A stretch of 64,000 nt of DNA from Methylocaldum marinum (GCF_003584645.1 NZ_AP017928.1:6024917-6088916); one strand, 5' to 3'; positions 55,482 to 63,355 are shown, numbered from the stretch's first letter. The notes: generated by a model from the sequence alone, not told the origin. A program made the numbers and translations.

Positions 55482-57495
55482 GCGGTAGGAACGCCCGTTA
55501 CCGGGCGCCCCCCGCACAGACCCGGACGTGCGGTTTTCCCGCATCCGGTTCCTCGGTTGTACTCGCCTTCGCGACGAGCGCGTTGTTATACAAAGGCCAC
55601 AGGCTCGCGCCGCCTCTCGGTTGTCCGGGGCAAAGCCACCTTTAACTTCTCCAGCGCTGCGCTGAACTGAGCCCAGTTAAAGCTGCTCCGCTTCCCACCC
55701 CGACGATTGAGCCACTTGAAGGCACACTGAATCGTCCCGGTGTAGAAACTGTTCAGCGACTGCTCATTGCTCCGCAGCCCGAAGTCGTTGTAGTGTCCCA
55801 CCAACTTACGGTTCAGCTCCAGTACAAACTGGCGACCGCGTAGGTGGCGGTTGGCCCTGATCCACTCTTTCATCCGTCGCTTGGCGCTTTGCAGTTTCTT
55901 TCGCGCCGTGCGCTTCATGACCCGCAGCTCACCTCGCCAGTCCGGGCGCCAGTACAGCTCGAAGCCAAGGAACGCGAAGCGGCGAGGGAGTCCGGGGTGA
56001 AAGCGGCTGAAACGGAGGATGCGGGTCTTCTCCGGGGCCACCTGCAACCCAAACTTATGCAGGCGCTTCGGCAGCACTCGGTAGAACCGCTCGGCATCAT
56101 GCGGATACTGGAAGGCGCAGACAAAGTCATCCGCGTAGCGGATGAGAATGACCTGACCGCCGCAACGTGGCTTGACCCTGCGCTCGAACCAAAGATCCAA
56201 GGCATAGTGCAAGTAGACGTTGGCCCGTATCGGCGACACGATGCCGCCTTGCGGGGTCCCGGTCACCGGGTGCAGTACCTGCCCGTCGGTGTCCAGTATG
56301 CCCGCCTTCAGCCATTTACGGATGAGGTTGAGAAAAGCCCGGTCGTCGATCCGCAGGCTCAACATTTCCAGTCGCCAGTCGTGATCGATGGTGTCGAAGA
56401 AGCCTTTGATGTCGGCCTCCACCCCGTGTCCAATCTTGCCGTATTGAAGGTTGAACCCGAGATCGCCAACCGCATCCTTGGCCCCTCGCCCGGGACGGTA
56501 GCCATAACTGACGGGCAGGAAGTCCTGCTCGTAGATGGCGCCCAACAGCTTGGCGCAGGCGAGCTGCACCCACTGGTCTTCCAGAGCGGGGATCCCCAGC
56601 GGGCGTTCGCCGCCGTTTTCCTTGGGGATGTAGCAGCGTCGGACCCGTTTGGCCCGGTAGCGTTTTGTCTTCAGTCGCTCCGCCAGTGACTCGATGCTGG
56701 CGGTGAGGTCCTGCTCGTACGCCTGTCCCGTTACATCGTCCACGCCACTGGCCGCTCGCTTGTTCAGGTCGCGCCAGCAGCGGTGGAGTAACGGGCCATC
56801 CAGGCACCGGTAGAGGTCCCGAACACGGTGGTCTTTGCAGGTCTGCGCCCGCCGTGCTATTCCCCGCAGTGAGGTTTGCTCGTGTTGTTCCAGTCCGACT
56901 GTGTCCGGCATGAGTTTCCTTTGTGGGCTACGTACTTCCGTCAGGTCCTTTCCCATGTACACGGCTTTCCCGTGCTCAGAGTACTCTGCCTGATAAGACA
57001 CCCCAGGGGCTCCTAGCCGCCTCGCAGCGACCCACCTGGCATGGTCCGTTTCTTCCCCTCGTTTAGGCTTCGGTCTAACCCTGTTTCCGGGTTTCCCCTT
57101 CGTGCCTCAACAGCCGCATGCCTTGCGAGCGGACAGACCACCCCAGGTGCCTCTCCGGGGCTTCCCGAGTTCTACGACGTATCTCTTCCTGCATGCCACG
57201 GCCTGAGGACTCCGCCGGATCTCCACACCCTCGCCATATACGGGTGCTTCTGTGTTGCCTTCGGTGCACGTTAAGACCCTCGGCATCCGGATTGAGCTTT
57301 TCGAAGCTGTACCCGCACTTCAGGGGGCGCGACCACCCCTACGGCCTACAGGATTCTCTGTCTACGCTTATCCTGCCTTGTTCGTGCCTCCGCACTCCGC
57401 CGCAAGTCCAAGACTCGATTCGGGCGGGTGGCTAGCCCTTACCCGACGGGGACTTCCACCCGGCAAGATACGCCGAGCTTTGCTCGGCGCGATAA
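55482..57495 (-). mobile_element. Group II intron (IIC-attC type) inserted in an attC site
   Basis: A reverse-transcriptase ORF is embedded in a structured RNA. Domain V is seen at 55554-55517 (minus strand GAGGAACCGGATGCGGG, AAAACC loop side, CCGCACGTCCGGGTCTG), followed by domain VI to about 55484. The 5' part (57495-56912) has CCGGGTGGAAGTCCCCGTCGGG, like the domain I start of IIC introns. Left and right of it lie the two halves of an attC: AACAACCGG...GATCGTAAC before and GTGTCAGACC after. Exact ends are uncertain by several bases. Confidence 0.82.
55586..56911 (-). CDS. Group II intron reverse transcriptase/maturase
   Basis: A 441-residue RT: conserved blocks GVDDVTGQAYEQDL, YIPKENGGERPLGIPALEDQWVQ, YGYRPGRGAKDAV, VEADIKGFFDTIDHDW, GTPQGGIVSPIRANVYLHYALD and catalytic LIRYADDFVCAF. 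The maturase X domain follows (RKLVGHYNDFGLRSN). There is no HNH endonuclease, as usual for class C introns. ATG 56911 (MPDTVGLEQHEQT) is the likely start; upstream in-frame starts lie in the intron RNA. Confidence 0.9.
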   Translation of the reverse strand: MPDTVGLEQHEQTSLRGIARRAQTCKDHRVRDLYRCLDGPLLHRCWRDLNKRAASGVDDVTGQAYEQDLTASIESLAERLKTKRYRAKRVRRCYIPKENGGERPLGIPALEDQWVQLACAKLLGAIYEQDFLPVSYGYRPGRGAKDAVGDLGFNLQYGKIGHGVEADIKGFFDTIDHDWRLEMLSLRIDDRAFLNLIRKWLKAGILDTDGQVLHPVTGTPQGGIVSPIRANVYLHYALDLWFERRVKPRCGGQVILIRYADDFVCAFQYPHDAERFYRVLPKRLHKFGLQVAPEKTRILRFSRFHPGLPRRFAFLGFELYWRPDWRGELRVMKRTARKKLQSAKRRMKEWIRANRHLRGRQFVLELNRKLVGHYNDFGLRSNEQSLNSFYTGTIQCAFKWLNRRGGKRSSFNWAQFSAALEKLKVALPRTTERRREPVAFV

Positions 57496-57549
57496 CGTTA
57501 CGATCCAGCGGCGACGCGGCGCGCCGTCCGATGCAACCGGTTGTTGGAC
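57490..57549 (-). repeat. attC site split by the group II intron (upstream half)
   Basis: Minus strand GTCCAAC (57549-57543) then AACCGGTTGCATCGGACGGCG and the inverted CGCCGCTGGATCGTAAC. The right box is interrupted; GTCAGACC at about 55470 is its likely remainder on the far side of the intron. Confidence 0.65.
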
Positions 57550-57559
57550 CGCCGGCATC

Positions 57560-58045
57560 TCAGCCGCGGCGCGCCGCCTCGATCGTGGCGATGTCAATCT
57601 TTCGCATCGTCATCATCGCATCGAACGCGCGCTTAGCGGCAGCGGAATCAGGATCGGTGATCGCTTCCGTCAGGGCCAGCGGCGTGATCTGCCAGGACAA
57701 TCCCCACTTGTCCTTGCACCAGCCGCAGGCACTCTCTTGGCCGCCATTGCCGACAATCGCGTTCCAGTAGCGATCCGTTTCGGCCTGGTCAACGGTCGCG
57801 ACCTGAAACGAGAACGCTTCGTTGTGCTTGAACGCAGGACCTCCGTTGAGCCCGAGACAAGGAATGCCCATCACGGTGAACAAGACCGTCAACACATCGC
57901 CTTCCTTCCCGGACGGAAAGTCCCCCGGTGCGCGGTGCACAGCATCGACGGAGGAGTCTGGAAATGTAGCGGCGTAAAACCGTGCCGCATCCTCGGCGTC
58001 ACCATCGTACCAAAGGCAGATCGTATTTTTTGCGATCTTTGTCAT
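57560..58045 (-). CDS. VOC/PhnB-like protein (cassette gene)
   Basis: A 161-residue protein of the PhnB/3-demethylubiquinone-methyltransferase-like VOC group: CLWYDGDAEDAARFYAATFPDSSV at the start, GDVLTVLFTVMGIPCLGLNGGP, HNEAFSFQVATVDQAETDRYWNAIVGNGGQESACGWCKDKWGLSWQITP. Several such proteins of unknown reaction are known in integron cassettes. GGAG precedes the ATG, which lies 70 bases past the upstream attC end. Confidence 0.82.
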   Translation of the reverse strand: MTKIAKNTICLWYDGDAEDAARFYAATFPDSSVDAVHRAPGDFPSGKEGDVLTVLFTVMGIPCLGLNGGPAFKHNEAFSFQVATVDQAETDRYWNAIVGNGGQESACGWCKDKWGLSWQITPLALTEAITDPDSAAAKRAFDAMMTMRKIDIATIEAARRG

Positions 58046-58115
58046 GACACTTCTCCGTTGAAATTGAGTTTGTTTGGATCACCCACGCCCGGCTTCACTG
58101 CGCTTCGCGTTGGCC

Positions 58116-58195
58116 GTCTAACGACGAAAGTAACCTGCCGCCTCGCGAGGCGGCAGACTAGAGCGACGACGGTTTCCGGCGGTGCGTAGTTAGGG
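58116..58195 (-). repeat. attC site, 80 bp
   Basis: Minus strand CCCTAAC (58195-58189), a long palindrome around GCCGCCTCGCGAGGCGGC, then GTTAGAC (58122-58116). It follows the stop of the 58231-58548 gene. Confidence 0.9.
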
Positions 58196-58230
58196 CTGGC
58201 GGCCAAAACTGCCTGTATTTTCATAGTCGC

Positions 58231-58548
58231 TTACCCGGATAAGATGTACTGAATGGCTTGAAGCTTCTCTGCACTCAGACCATGTAGGTCTTTTTCATCG
58301 ATCCACTTCTCGCCCAGTAACCTGGCAAATACAAAGATGAGTTGCGAATAGCGGTAATCGTATTTTTCATCAATCGCTCTTTGTTGCTTGGTAAGGTAGT
58401 CGTGAACCGCCCAAAGGTCTTCGGGTTTTTCCACCTTCGCGGCCATATCTTTGAACCTGGCCATGATTGAAGCGCATTCCTTCTCGAGCGCTTTATCAAA
58501 GGCTCGCCTTGCGACTTTTTTCTCCGAATCAGACCACTTGAAGTTCAT
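58231..58548 (-). CDS. Hypothetical protein (cassette gene)
   Basis: A 105-residue all-helical, soluble protein: KWSDSEKKVARRAFDKALEKECASIMARFKDMAAK, then PEDLWAVHDYLTKQQRAIDEKYDYRYSQLIFVFARLLGEKWI and LSAEKLQAIQYILSG. No family is recognised. It starts 23 bases after the GTTAGGG box of the next attC. Confidence 0.7.
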   Translation of the reverse strand: MNFKWSDSEKKVARRAFDKALEKECASIMARFKDMAAKVEKPEDLWAVHDYLTKQQRAIDEKYDYRYSQLIFVFARLLGEKWIDEKDLHGLSAEKLQAIQYILSG

Positions 58549-58570
58549 GATTACGTAATCCTAAGTTGAG

Positions 58571-58675
58571 CCCTAACGGCTCGGCTCAGGCGACCGCAAA
58601 AGCGGCTGCACCAACGCGTGAAAGAACACAGAAGCGGTGTCGCTTTTGCGGGGCGCTTGGAGCCGATGGTCAGGC
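58571..58675 (-). repeat. attC site, long form (105 bp)
   Basis: Minus strand GCCTGAC (58675-58669, one mismatch to the box), arms CATCGGCTC and GAGCCGAGCC, inner arms CCGCAAAAGCG and CGCTTTTGCGG, then GTTAGGG (58577-58571). Confidence 0.8.
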
Positions 58676-58977
58676 ACGCGTTTAGTCTCACTAAAGATTT
58701 TTTGTCAGGACAACAAAAGGAACATATTTTCAGCGGCAAACCCGTTTGGTTGGCGTACATAAGAGCCTCGGGATACCTACTATGCATCTGATAATGTTTC
58801 TGTTCATCGACGTGTTCTCCGCCTCTTTTCCGTAGCTGTCCGCATCCGATGTGATGAATTGAGACATGACGATTCCACTGGTTTTCGTAAGTTTCAAAGG
58901 CCACGTTTCCTCGCACCTTCCCTATTGCTATGAGTGGTAACAATCGAATGGTGGGTGTCCTCTCTACTCCTCGCCGG
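58676..58977. other. Gene-poor end of the YciI-like cassette
   Basis: About 300 bases between the broken YciI-like gene and its attC. Frames are open here but none has a good start or a known domain. A short minus-strand frame MSQFITSDADSYGKEAENTS is possible. Probably a decayed second gene of the cassette. Confidence 0.3.
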
Positions 58978-59318
58978 TTAGCTCTCGGGGTCGTACTGGA
59001 ACTCGCGGAGTTCCTGCGAACAGCGGCAAGCTTCAGCGATCTTCGCGGCCTACCGGATGGCGGCTTCGCGCGACGGAAGTTCCAGGACACAGAAGCCGCC
59101 GTCGAATTCCTTGGTCCGCGGATAGGTCCCGCGCGTGACGGTGCGTCGGCGGCGACCATCAGCGGTTCGACCGCTTCGTTGATACCACCGCCGAACACGT
59201 AGACGCCGGCATTCTTCGCCTCGCGAATGACGGCGTGCGCAGCTTCGCCGACGGCGGCCAAGTCCTTGTCGGCGATGTTCATCGCCGGCCCAGGGAAGGA
59301 GATCAGGGACTTCGTCAT
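58978..59318 (-). pseudogene. YciI-like (YCII-related) protein gene, broken
   Basis: MTKSLISFPGPAMNIADKDLAAVGEAAHAVI...GVYVFGGGINEAVEPLMVAAD matches YCII-related proteins. A base is then missing at about 59143 (GACGCACCGTC for an expected GACGGCACCGTC), after which the correct frame reads TVTRGTYPRTKEFDGGFCVLELPSREAAIR. A TAG replaces the expected Trp codon, then AAKIAEACRCSQELREFQYDPES and a TAA at 58980. Two independent lesions, so the gene is dead or has a sequencing error plus one lesion. GGAGGA precedes the ATG. Confidence 0.8.
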
Positions 59319-59356
59319 CGTTCAGTCCTCCGGGTGACGTCGGTATTGGTTGTAAG

Positions 59357-59430
59357 GCCTAACGTTCAAATTGAAGGGCGCGCCGTTTTTGGCGCGTCCC
59401 CCTCGAATGCAGGGGGCGGAGCGGGCCTGG
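59357..59430 (-). repeat. Degenerate attC site
   Basis: The right box GTTAGGC (59363-59357) is clear. An inner stem GGACGCGCC/GGCGCGCCC precedes it, but the left box is not recognisable. The DUF4260-like gene runs through most of the site and stops one base before GTTAGGC. Confidence 0.6.
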
Positions 59431-59806
59431 CAAACCGACCGATAATGCCGAGATGGGTAAAACCAAACCCCACTGAATATTTGAGCCCGTAACCAAGAGC
59501 ACGGTCAAAGCCAATGTGGGCGCACCATATGACACCCGCACATGAAAGCACGGGGGCAGGGAGGAGGAACCCTACGAGAAGACAGGCAATCGCGCCGATA
59601 TACGAGTGTGCGGCATTGTAGGTTATGGCACCAACCCGTGACCCAGCGAGATAACCTAGAAACGAAACGTCCGGAGTGAGAAAGAAAAATGCAAACGTAC
59701 CCCAGCTAAAGCCCAATTTGGAGTAAGCAAGCACCGCTGCGAGGAGAACACACAGCCCCTCGAGTCGAAGCATTAAACGTACAGCACCTGTAGTTTCACC
59801 AGACAT
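59366..59806 (-). CDS. DUF4260-family small membrane protein (cassette gene)
   Basis: A 146-residue membrane protein with four hydrophobic segments: LRLEGLCVLLAAVLAYSKLG, WGTFAFFFLTPDVSFLGYLAG, GAIACLLVGFLLPAPVLSCAGVIW, and the closing HIGFDRALGYGLKYSVGFGFTHLG, the DUF4260 signature (FDRxLGYGLKY...F.HTHLG). The last 20 residues are encoded by attC DNA. AAGGAG precedes the ATG by seven bases. Function of the family unknown. Confidence 0.85.
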   Translation of the reverse strand: MSGETTGAVRLMLRLEGLCVLLAAVLAYSKLGFSWGTFAFFFLTPDVSFLGYLAGSRVGAITYNAAHSYIGAIACLLVGFLLPAPVLSCAGVIWCAHIGFDRALGYGLKYSVGFGFTHLGIIGRFARPAPPPAFEGDAPKTARPSI

Positions 59807-59824
59807 TTGATCTCCTTGCTTAGC

Positions 59825-59882
59825 GCCTAACGCCGAAGCTCACCCGGAGCGGTACGCGGTCGGGTGAAGCACCGATTTAGGC
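59825..59882 (-). repeat. attC site, 58 bp
   Basis: Minus strand GCCTAAA (59882-59876, one mismatch), arms GTGCTTCACCCG and CGGGTGAGCTTC, then GTTAGGC (59831-59825). It follows the stop of the OXA-like gene by nine bases. Confidence 0.85.
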
Positions 59883-59891
59883 CCTGAACTC

Positions 59892-60627
59892 TCACAGCAT
59901 CCCCAGCGCTTCAAGGCTTGCTTTTCCAATCGCAACACGTTTGCTTGCGTCGGATGCCTCCTGAATGTCGATCGCTGCGAGACATGGAGCGAGTGAGCGA
60001 GCGAGTCGAGTAGTCCCCGGAAGCCCGAGCGCCGGGTGTGAGACCGAAGGTCGACGCGATAGCGGCGGTCGGAGGTCTCACACAAGGCATCGCGACCGGG
60101 CGTCGAGTCATCTGCGAGCGGTGTCCGGACCCCTTGTTGGGTCCGGACCAGACGAGCGGGGACGGCCGGGGCGCCGAAGGCAATAACTCGTCGCCAATTT
60201 TTTGCTCCTTTTGGTGACTTGGAGGTCCCAAAAGGTTTCGCAAAAAATGGCGACGCAATCGATTTAATGCAAAGGTATACACGCGATCATCTTTTTGTAC
60301 CCATCCGACCCACCAGCCAACATCACGGCCAGGCGCATTCTCCCAACCCGTTTTCCCATACAGTTGCCAATTATCGCCTTGCTCTAAATGGACAATCTCT
60401 CGAACACTCTCTTGGATATCCTCGCGTATTGGCAGTTTGCCCTGAGCCAGCCTCGCCAGAAATCTGGTCTGCTCGACTGCGCTAATCTTGAGCGGTCCTT
60501 TAAGCCAGAACGTATCGACGGTCGCACCTATATCTCCATTTCCATAGCCAAGCTTTGAGACGTTCGCGCGCATCCGCTCTAAGCCAACGCGACGGGCAAG
60601 CTCCTGGTAGATAGTGCCTGAACGGAA
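59892..60627 (-). pseudogene. Class D (OXA-type) beta-lactamase, 5' truncated and interrupted
   Basis: The C-terminal half of a class D beta-lactamase: YQELARRVGLERMRANVSKLGYGNGDIGATVDTFW (Y-G-N motif), LKISAVEQTRFLARLAQGKLPI, LYGKTGW (K-T-G motif) and VGWWVGWVQKDDRVYTFALN to 60262. A 286-bp element (59973-60258) follows. Beyond it the C-terminus resumes as IDIQEASDASKRVAIGKASLEALGML and stops at 59892, just before an attC. The N-terminal half with the active-site S-x-x-K is missing; IS remnants lie where it should be. Not functional. Confidence 0.85.
59973..60258. mobile_element. Structured 286-bp element inside the OXA-like gene
   Basis: Non-coding, GC-rich and highly palindromic: GTGTGAGACC/GGTCTCACAC (60036-60045, 60074-60083), GTCCGGACCC/GGGTCCGGAC (60123-60132, 60139-60148) and CGTCGCCA/TGGCGACG (60189-60196, 60248-60255). 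TCGAT flanks it on both sides (59968-59972 and 60259-60263), a possible 5-bp target duplication. Its ends are only weakly inverted. I do not recognise a known MITE or RNA class. Confidence 0.6.
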
Positions 60628-60770
60628 ATCAATTAAAGTCATAACTATCAATGTATTATAATTATTTCGCAGCACGAAGATGTGTTGTTCTGACACCAGT
60701 TTTGCCCTATTTCGGGCGAAAATCAGCCTGCAACCACCTCAAAACCAAAATCTTCGTTACCCGAAATCGT

Positions 60771-60955
60771 ATGCGTACCGTCATTCAGCCACAACTCAAA
60801 TTCGGTGAAACCGATATTGCCGCCATCGTCCTCGATCCCAAATCGCGCGATGACATCCCTCAATTACTGCGTGGACTGCAATACATTTATACCGAGGTCA
60901 GCTTGCGTCAGCGGGTATTTGCCATTCTGGAAGAGATGATACCTGACCGTGCGAA
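60771..60955 (+). pseudogene. 5' fragment of an ISNCY-type transposase
   Basis: ATG 60771 encodes MRTVIQPQLKFGETDIA, then LDPKSRDDIPQLLRGLQYIY and RQRVFAILEEMIPDR, the N-terminus of ISNCY (ISDol1-like) transposases. Similarity ends at about 60945, where an IS630 remnant begins in the same frame. Confidence 0.65.
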
Positions 60956-61770
60956 CGGGCAAGGCAAAGCTGGCGCCACGACCCCATGCCGGGGGTCCTC
61001 CGCGCTGCCTGGACGAGACCGACGAGCGGCTGATTCGCCAGTGCCTGGAACAACAGCCCGACCTTACCTTGGACGAACTCCGCGAGACCTTGGCCCAGCA
61101 GAACGGCAAGTCGGTCAGCCGGGCAACGCTGGGGCGGGTGGTGCAACGCCTGAACTTGCCCCGAAAAAAAGACTCTTCACGCGACTGAGCATGAGACGGA
61201 CCGGGTGAAGCAAGCCCGGCAGGACTACCGCGCCGAAGTCGCCGCGTTGCCCGTGGGCTGCCTGCATGTCATCGACGAATCCGGCATTCCCTCGGCCTGA
61301 CCCGGCGCTACGGCCGAGCCGCTCCAGGGATCCGGGGGGAAGATACGGTGCCGTTCAACCCCGGCCCCCATGTGAGTGTCATCGGTGCCTTGTCCTGTCG
61401 GGGCATCGGTGCCGTCATGAGCATTGAGGGCGCAACCGACGGGCCCGTTTTCCTCGCCTATGTCCGGCAGGTGCTGGCCCCGACCTTGGCCGAGGGAGAT
61501 GTCGTGGTCATGGACAATCTCAGCGCCCACAAGGTGGCGGGGGTCCGCGAGGCGATCGAAGCGAAGGGGGCCAAGGTCCTCTACCTCTCGCCCTACTCGC
61601 CCGATTTCTCGCCGATCGAGCCCTGTTGGTCGAAAATCAAGACCGCCTTGCGCGCCGCCAAGGCCCGCACCCGCGAAGCCTTGGATGAGGCTCTCGCCGC
61701 CGCTCTGGCAACGATTACCCCTCTCGATGCTCGAAACTGGTTCACCTCTTGTGGTTATGCCCTACACTGA
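60949..61770 (+). pseudogene. IS630-family transposase remnant
   Basis: RTGKAKLAPRPHAGG, DETDERLIRQCLEQQPDLTLDELRETLAQ, then after a frameshift in an A run near 61165 TLHATEHETDRVKQARQDYRAEV and CLHVIDESG (first Asp), after a second shift near 61295 LTRRYGRAAPGIRGED, VVMDNLSAHKVAGVREAI (second Asp) and SPYSPDFSPIEPCWSKIK (Glu). The N-terminal helix-turn-helix is missing and the frame breaks twice, so it is dead. Confidence 0.8.
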
Positions 61771-61815
61771 CCTGAGAACCACTCTAACGTCTTCCTTTAC
61801 AATTATGTCGTTCAT
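61762..61815 (-). pseudogene. Start of a cassette gene cut off by the IS630 remnant
   Basis: Just past the attC at 61844-61913, CGGAGA precedes ATG 61815, which encodes MNDIIVKEDVRVV before the frame enters the IS end and stops. This is the 5' end of a lost gene; it does not look like an OXA signal peptide. Confidence 0.45.
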
Positions 61816-61843
61816 CGTTTCTCCGATCTCGATTCAAGCAGGC

Positions 61844-61913
61844 AGCTAACGACCAAGCTCACCCGACAAAAACCGCGTAGCGGTTTGTGGTCGGGTGGAG
61901 CGCCTGGTTAGCA
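61844..61913 (-). repeat. attC site, 70 bp
   Basis: Minus strand TGCTAAC (61913-61907), arms GCTCCACCCGACCACAAACCGC and GCGGTTTTTGTCGGGTGAGC, then GTTAGCT (61850-61844). It closes the two-gene L,D-transpeptidase-like cassette. Confidence 0.92.
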
Positions 61914-61919
61914 ACATTG

Positions 61920-62300
61920 TCAATCGGGCTGCGCACAAGATAACTCAATAACAAGTTTTTTCTTATTGATTAATTTTTTTTCAGCTGAGAGAGGGAGGAG
62001 CTTGTGTGACGAAGCGATAAAGCCTACTTTCCCTCCAAGAATGTATGATTTAAAGTCTCCAGAAATAGTGTATACGGTATATGCTCCTAGGGCTGATTTA
62101 CAGCCACACTCAGAAATAGGCTTGTCAACTTTTAGATCAAACGAAAAAACGGGTATTTCACTATCCTCAGATACTGCAGTATTAGTTACAGTGATACAGG
62201 ATGAGAGTTGGTTGCTAATATTTATACTACCCGAATCATTCGCCACCGCACACGAAGAAACTAGGAATACAAATATAAACTTATATTTTCGTGCCGCCAT
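61920..62300 (-). CDS. Exported partner of the L,D-transpeptidase-like protein, candidate immunity protein
   Basis: A 126-residue exported protein with a signal peptide (MAARKYKFIFVFLVSSCAVA; VSSC could also be a lipobox). The mature part has SSCITVTNTAVSEDSEIPVFSFDLKV, then ISECGCKSALGAYTVYTIS and a C-terminal KLVIELSCAQPD. I chose ATG 62300 because GGGAGAG precedes it; 62321 is also possible. It overlaps the preceding gene by 20 bases, so the two are cotranslated and share one cassette. A periplasmic partner right after a peptidoglycan-active protein is the layout of Tlde1/Tldi1 pairs. I believe it belongs to the DUF2195-like group, from memory. Confidence 0.7.
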   Translation of the reverse strand: MAARKYKFIFVFLVSSCAVANDSGSINISNQLSSCITVTNTAVSEDSEIPVFSFDLKVDKPISECGCKSALGAYTVYTISGDFKSYILGGKVGFIASSHKLLPLSAEKKLINKKKLVIELSCAQPD

Positions 62301-62802
62301 TGGTAGCTCTCCCGTTGACATATGAGACCTTGAGTATTAGCGTATTTTTCTTGGTCGTTTTATGATAAGTGCGCAGTAGTGGAAACAGCCTCATTTCAGC
62401 TTCGATACATCCATGACTGTAACCTTTAGTTGAATCATGCAAGTAAAACCCACCACGCATAACAGGCGAGCACCGGTTCTTTGTAAACGCATCAGCCGGT
62501 TCCATTCGGGCTCTATTTCTACCCCAATTTGCCCAGTATGGTTCACAACTTCCTGCGGCAGCACCACGAGGGATTTCCTGAATTCCCCACGATGGTCTCA
62601 GTGCGCAATAGCCTGTACCATCATCTTGTGCAGTACCTTGATTTGAAATAAAAACCTTAGATAACCCCTCTGGGATAGGTCCGCTATCTGGAACACAAGA
62701 GTTCTTTGGTAGTTGTGAGCCCGGTAAGCCTGAAGTTGCTTTAAATGTGCCCCTGCCTGGCCACGTAATAACTTGACCATCATATGTCATATCTACAACC
62801 AT
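62281..62802 (-). CDS. L,D-transpeptidase-like (DUF2778/Tlde1-like) protein, candidate antibacterial effector
   Basis: A 173-residue protein without signal peptide. It starts MTYDGQVITWPGRGTFKATSG (after three residues), has SGPIPEGLSKVFI in the first third and GGFYLHDSTKGYSHGCIEAEMRLFPLL near residues 118-144. The HD...SHGCI pattern gives the His and Cys of the L,D-transpeptidase (YkuD-like) active site, and the WPG...SG...GPIPEG order matches DUF2778. In T6SS effectors of this type (Tlde1) the enzyme attacks periplasmic peptidoglycan precursors of rival cells. AAGGAGAT precedes the ATG, 20 bases past the attC. AT-rich compared with the neighbouring cassettes. Confidence 0.75.
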   Translation of the reverse strand: MVVDMTYDGQVITWPGRGTFKATSGLPGSQLPKNSCVPDSGPIPEGLSKVFISNQGTAQDDGTGYCALRPSWGIQEIPRGAAAGSCEPYWANWGRNRARMEPADAFTKNRCSPVMRGGFYLHDSTKGYSHGCIEAEMRLFPLLRTYHKTTKKNTLILKVSYVNGRATNGGTKI

Positions 62803-62821
62803 ATTTATCTCCTTGTTTAGT

Positions 62822-62881
62822 TGCTAACGCTTGAATTAAGCCGAGCCGCGTAGCGGCTTCGGCTTGAATGAACTGTTAGCT
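62822..62881 (-). repeat. attC site, 60 bp
   Basis: Minus strand AGCTAAC (62881-62875), arms TTCAAGCCGAAGCCGC and GCGGCTCGGCTTAA, then GTTAGCA (62828-62822). The stop codon of the 62876-63349 gene lies in the left box. Confidence 0.95.
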
Positions 62882-63349
62882 GCCTGCCCGTGCAGACAGC
62901 ATGTGAGAAAAGTACTCGCCGTAGGCACCGCGCCCGACAAATGCGGATAGAGGCGGCCCGCCGGGCTGAAGTTTGACGGCCTGGCTGGCAAGAAGGTGAC
63001 CGACCTCCACCCAGTGTGCCTCGTCTCCTAAGCACCAGGGAAAAAGCTCAGCCATGAGCCCCACGGCAAAACACACTTCCGGATCCGAGCTGCTCGCACC
63101 ACCAAGCGCTGCAAAGGTCTCTGAGCAGATGCTCGCAGTTTCTTGCTCTGTAGGAAGGCCGGTGAGGAATGGGGGCTCACAGTTGGCGTACCAGCTCAGG
63201 AACAGGAGTCGGAGAGCCGTTTCCCGATCCCTTTCACCCGCGGCCCAACGCGCAAGCAGCATTTCAAAGGCTTGACCAAGAACGGGGCTGCCGTTGCGAC
63301 CCAGATAGCCTTGCTCGGCTTTGTTGATGTCGATGAGCGATGGAACCAT
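62876..63349 (-). CDS. Hypothetical protein (cassette gene)
   Basis: A 157-residue soluble helical protein: MVPSLIDINKAEQGYLGRNGSPVLGQAFEMLLARWAAGERDRETALRLLFLSWYANCEPPFLTGLP, then EVCFAVGLMAELFPWCLGDEAHWVEVGHLLASQAV. No family recognised with confidence. The ATG at 63349 lies seven bases after the attC box; in-frame codons upstream are inside the attC and belong to no gene. GC-rich, unlike its neighbours on both sides. Confidence 0.7.
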   Translation of the reverse strand: MVPSLIDINKAEQGYLGRNGSPVLGQAFEMLLARWAAGERDRETALRLLFLSWYANCEPPFLTGLPTEQETASICSETFAALGGASSSDPEVCFAVGLMAELFPWCLGDEAHWVEVGHLLASQAVKLQPGGPPLSAFVGRGAYGEYFSHMLSARAGS

Positions 63350-63355
63350 GGAGGC

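Noticed and set aside
55586..57495. Retron or diversity-generating reverse transcriptase
   Set aside because: Domain V and VI of a group II intron are present, the RT has a maturase X domain, and no msr/msd or template repeat was found.
59911..60696. A single 261-codon gene covering the OXA-like fragment
   Set aside because: Only the first part after the IS border is OXA-like; the rest is translated from the structured insert, and the true OXA C-terminus is in another frame.
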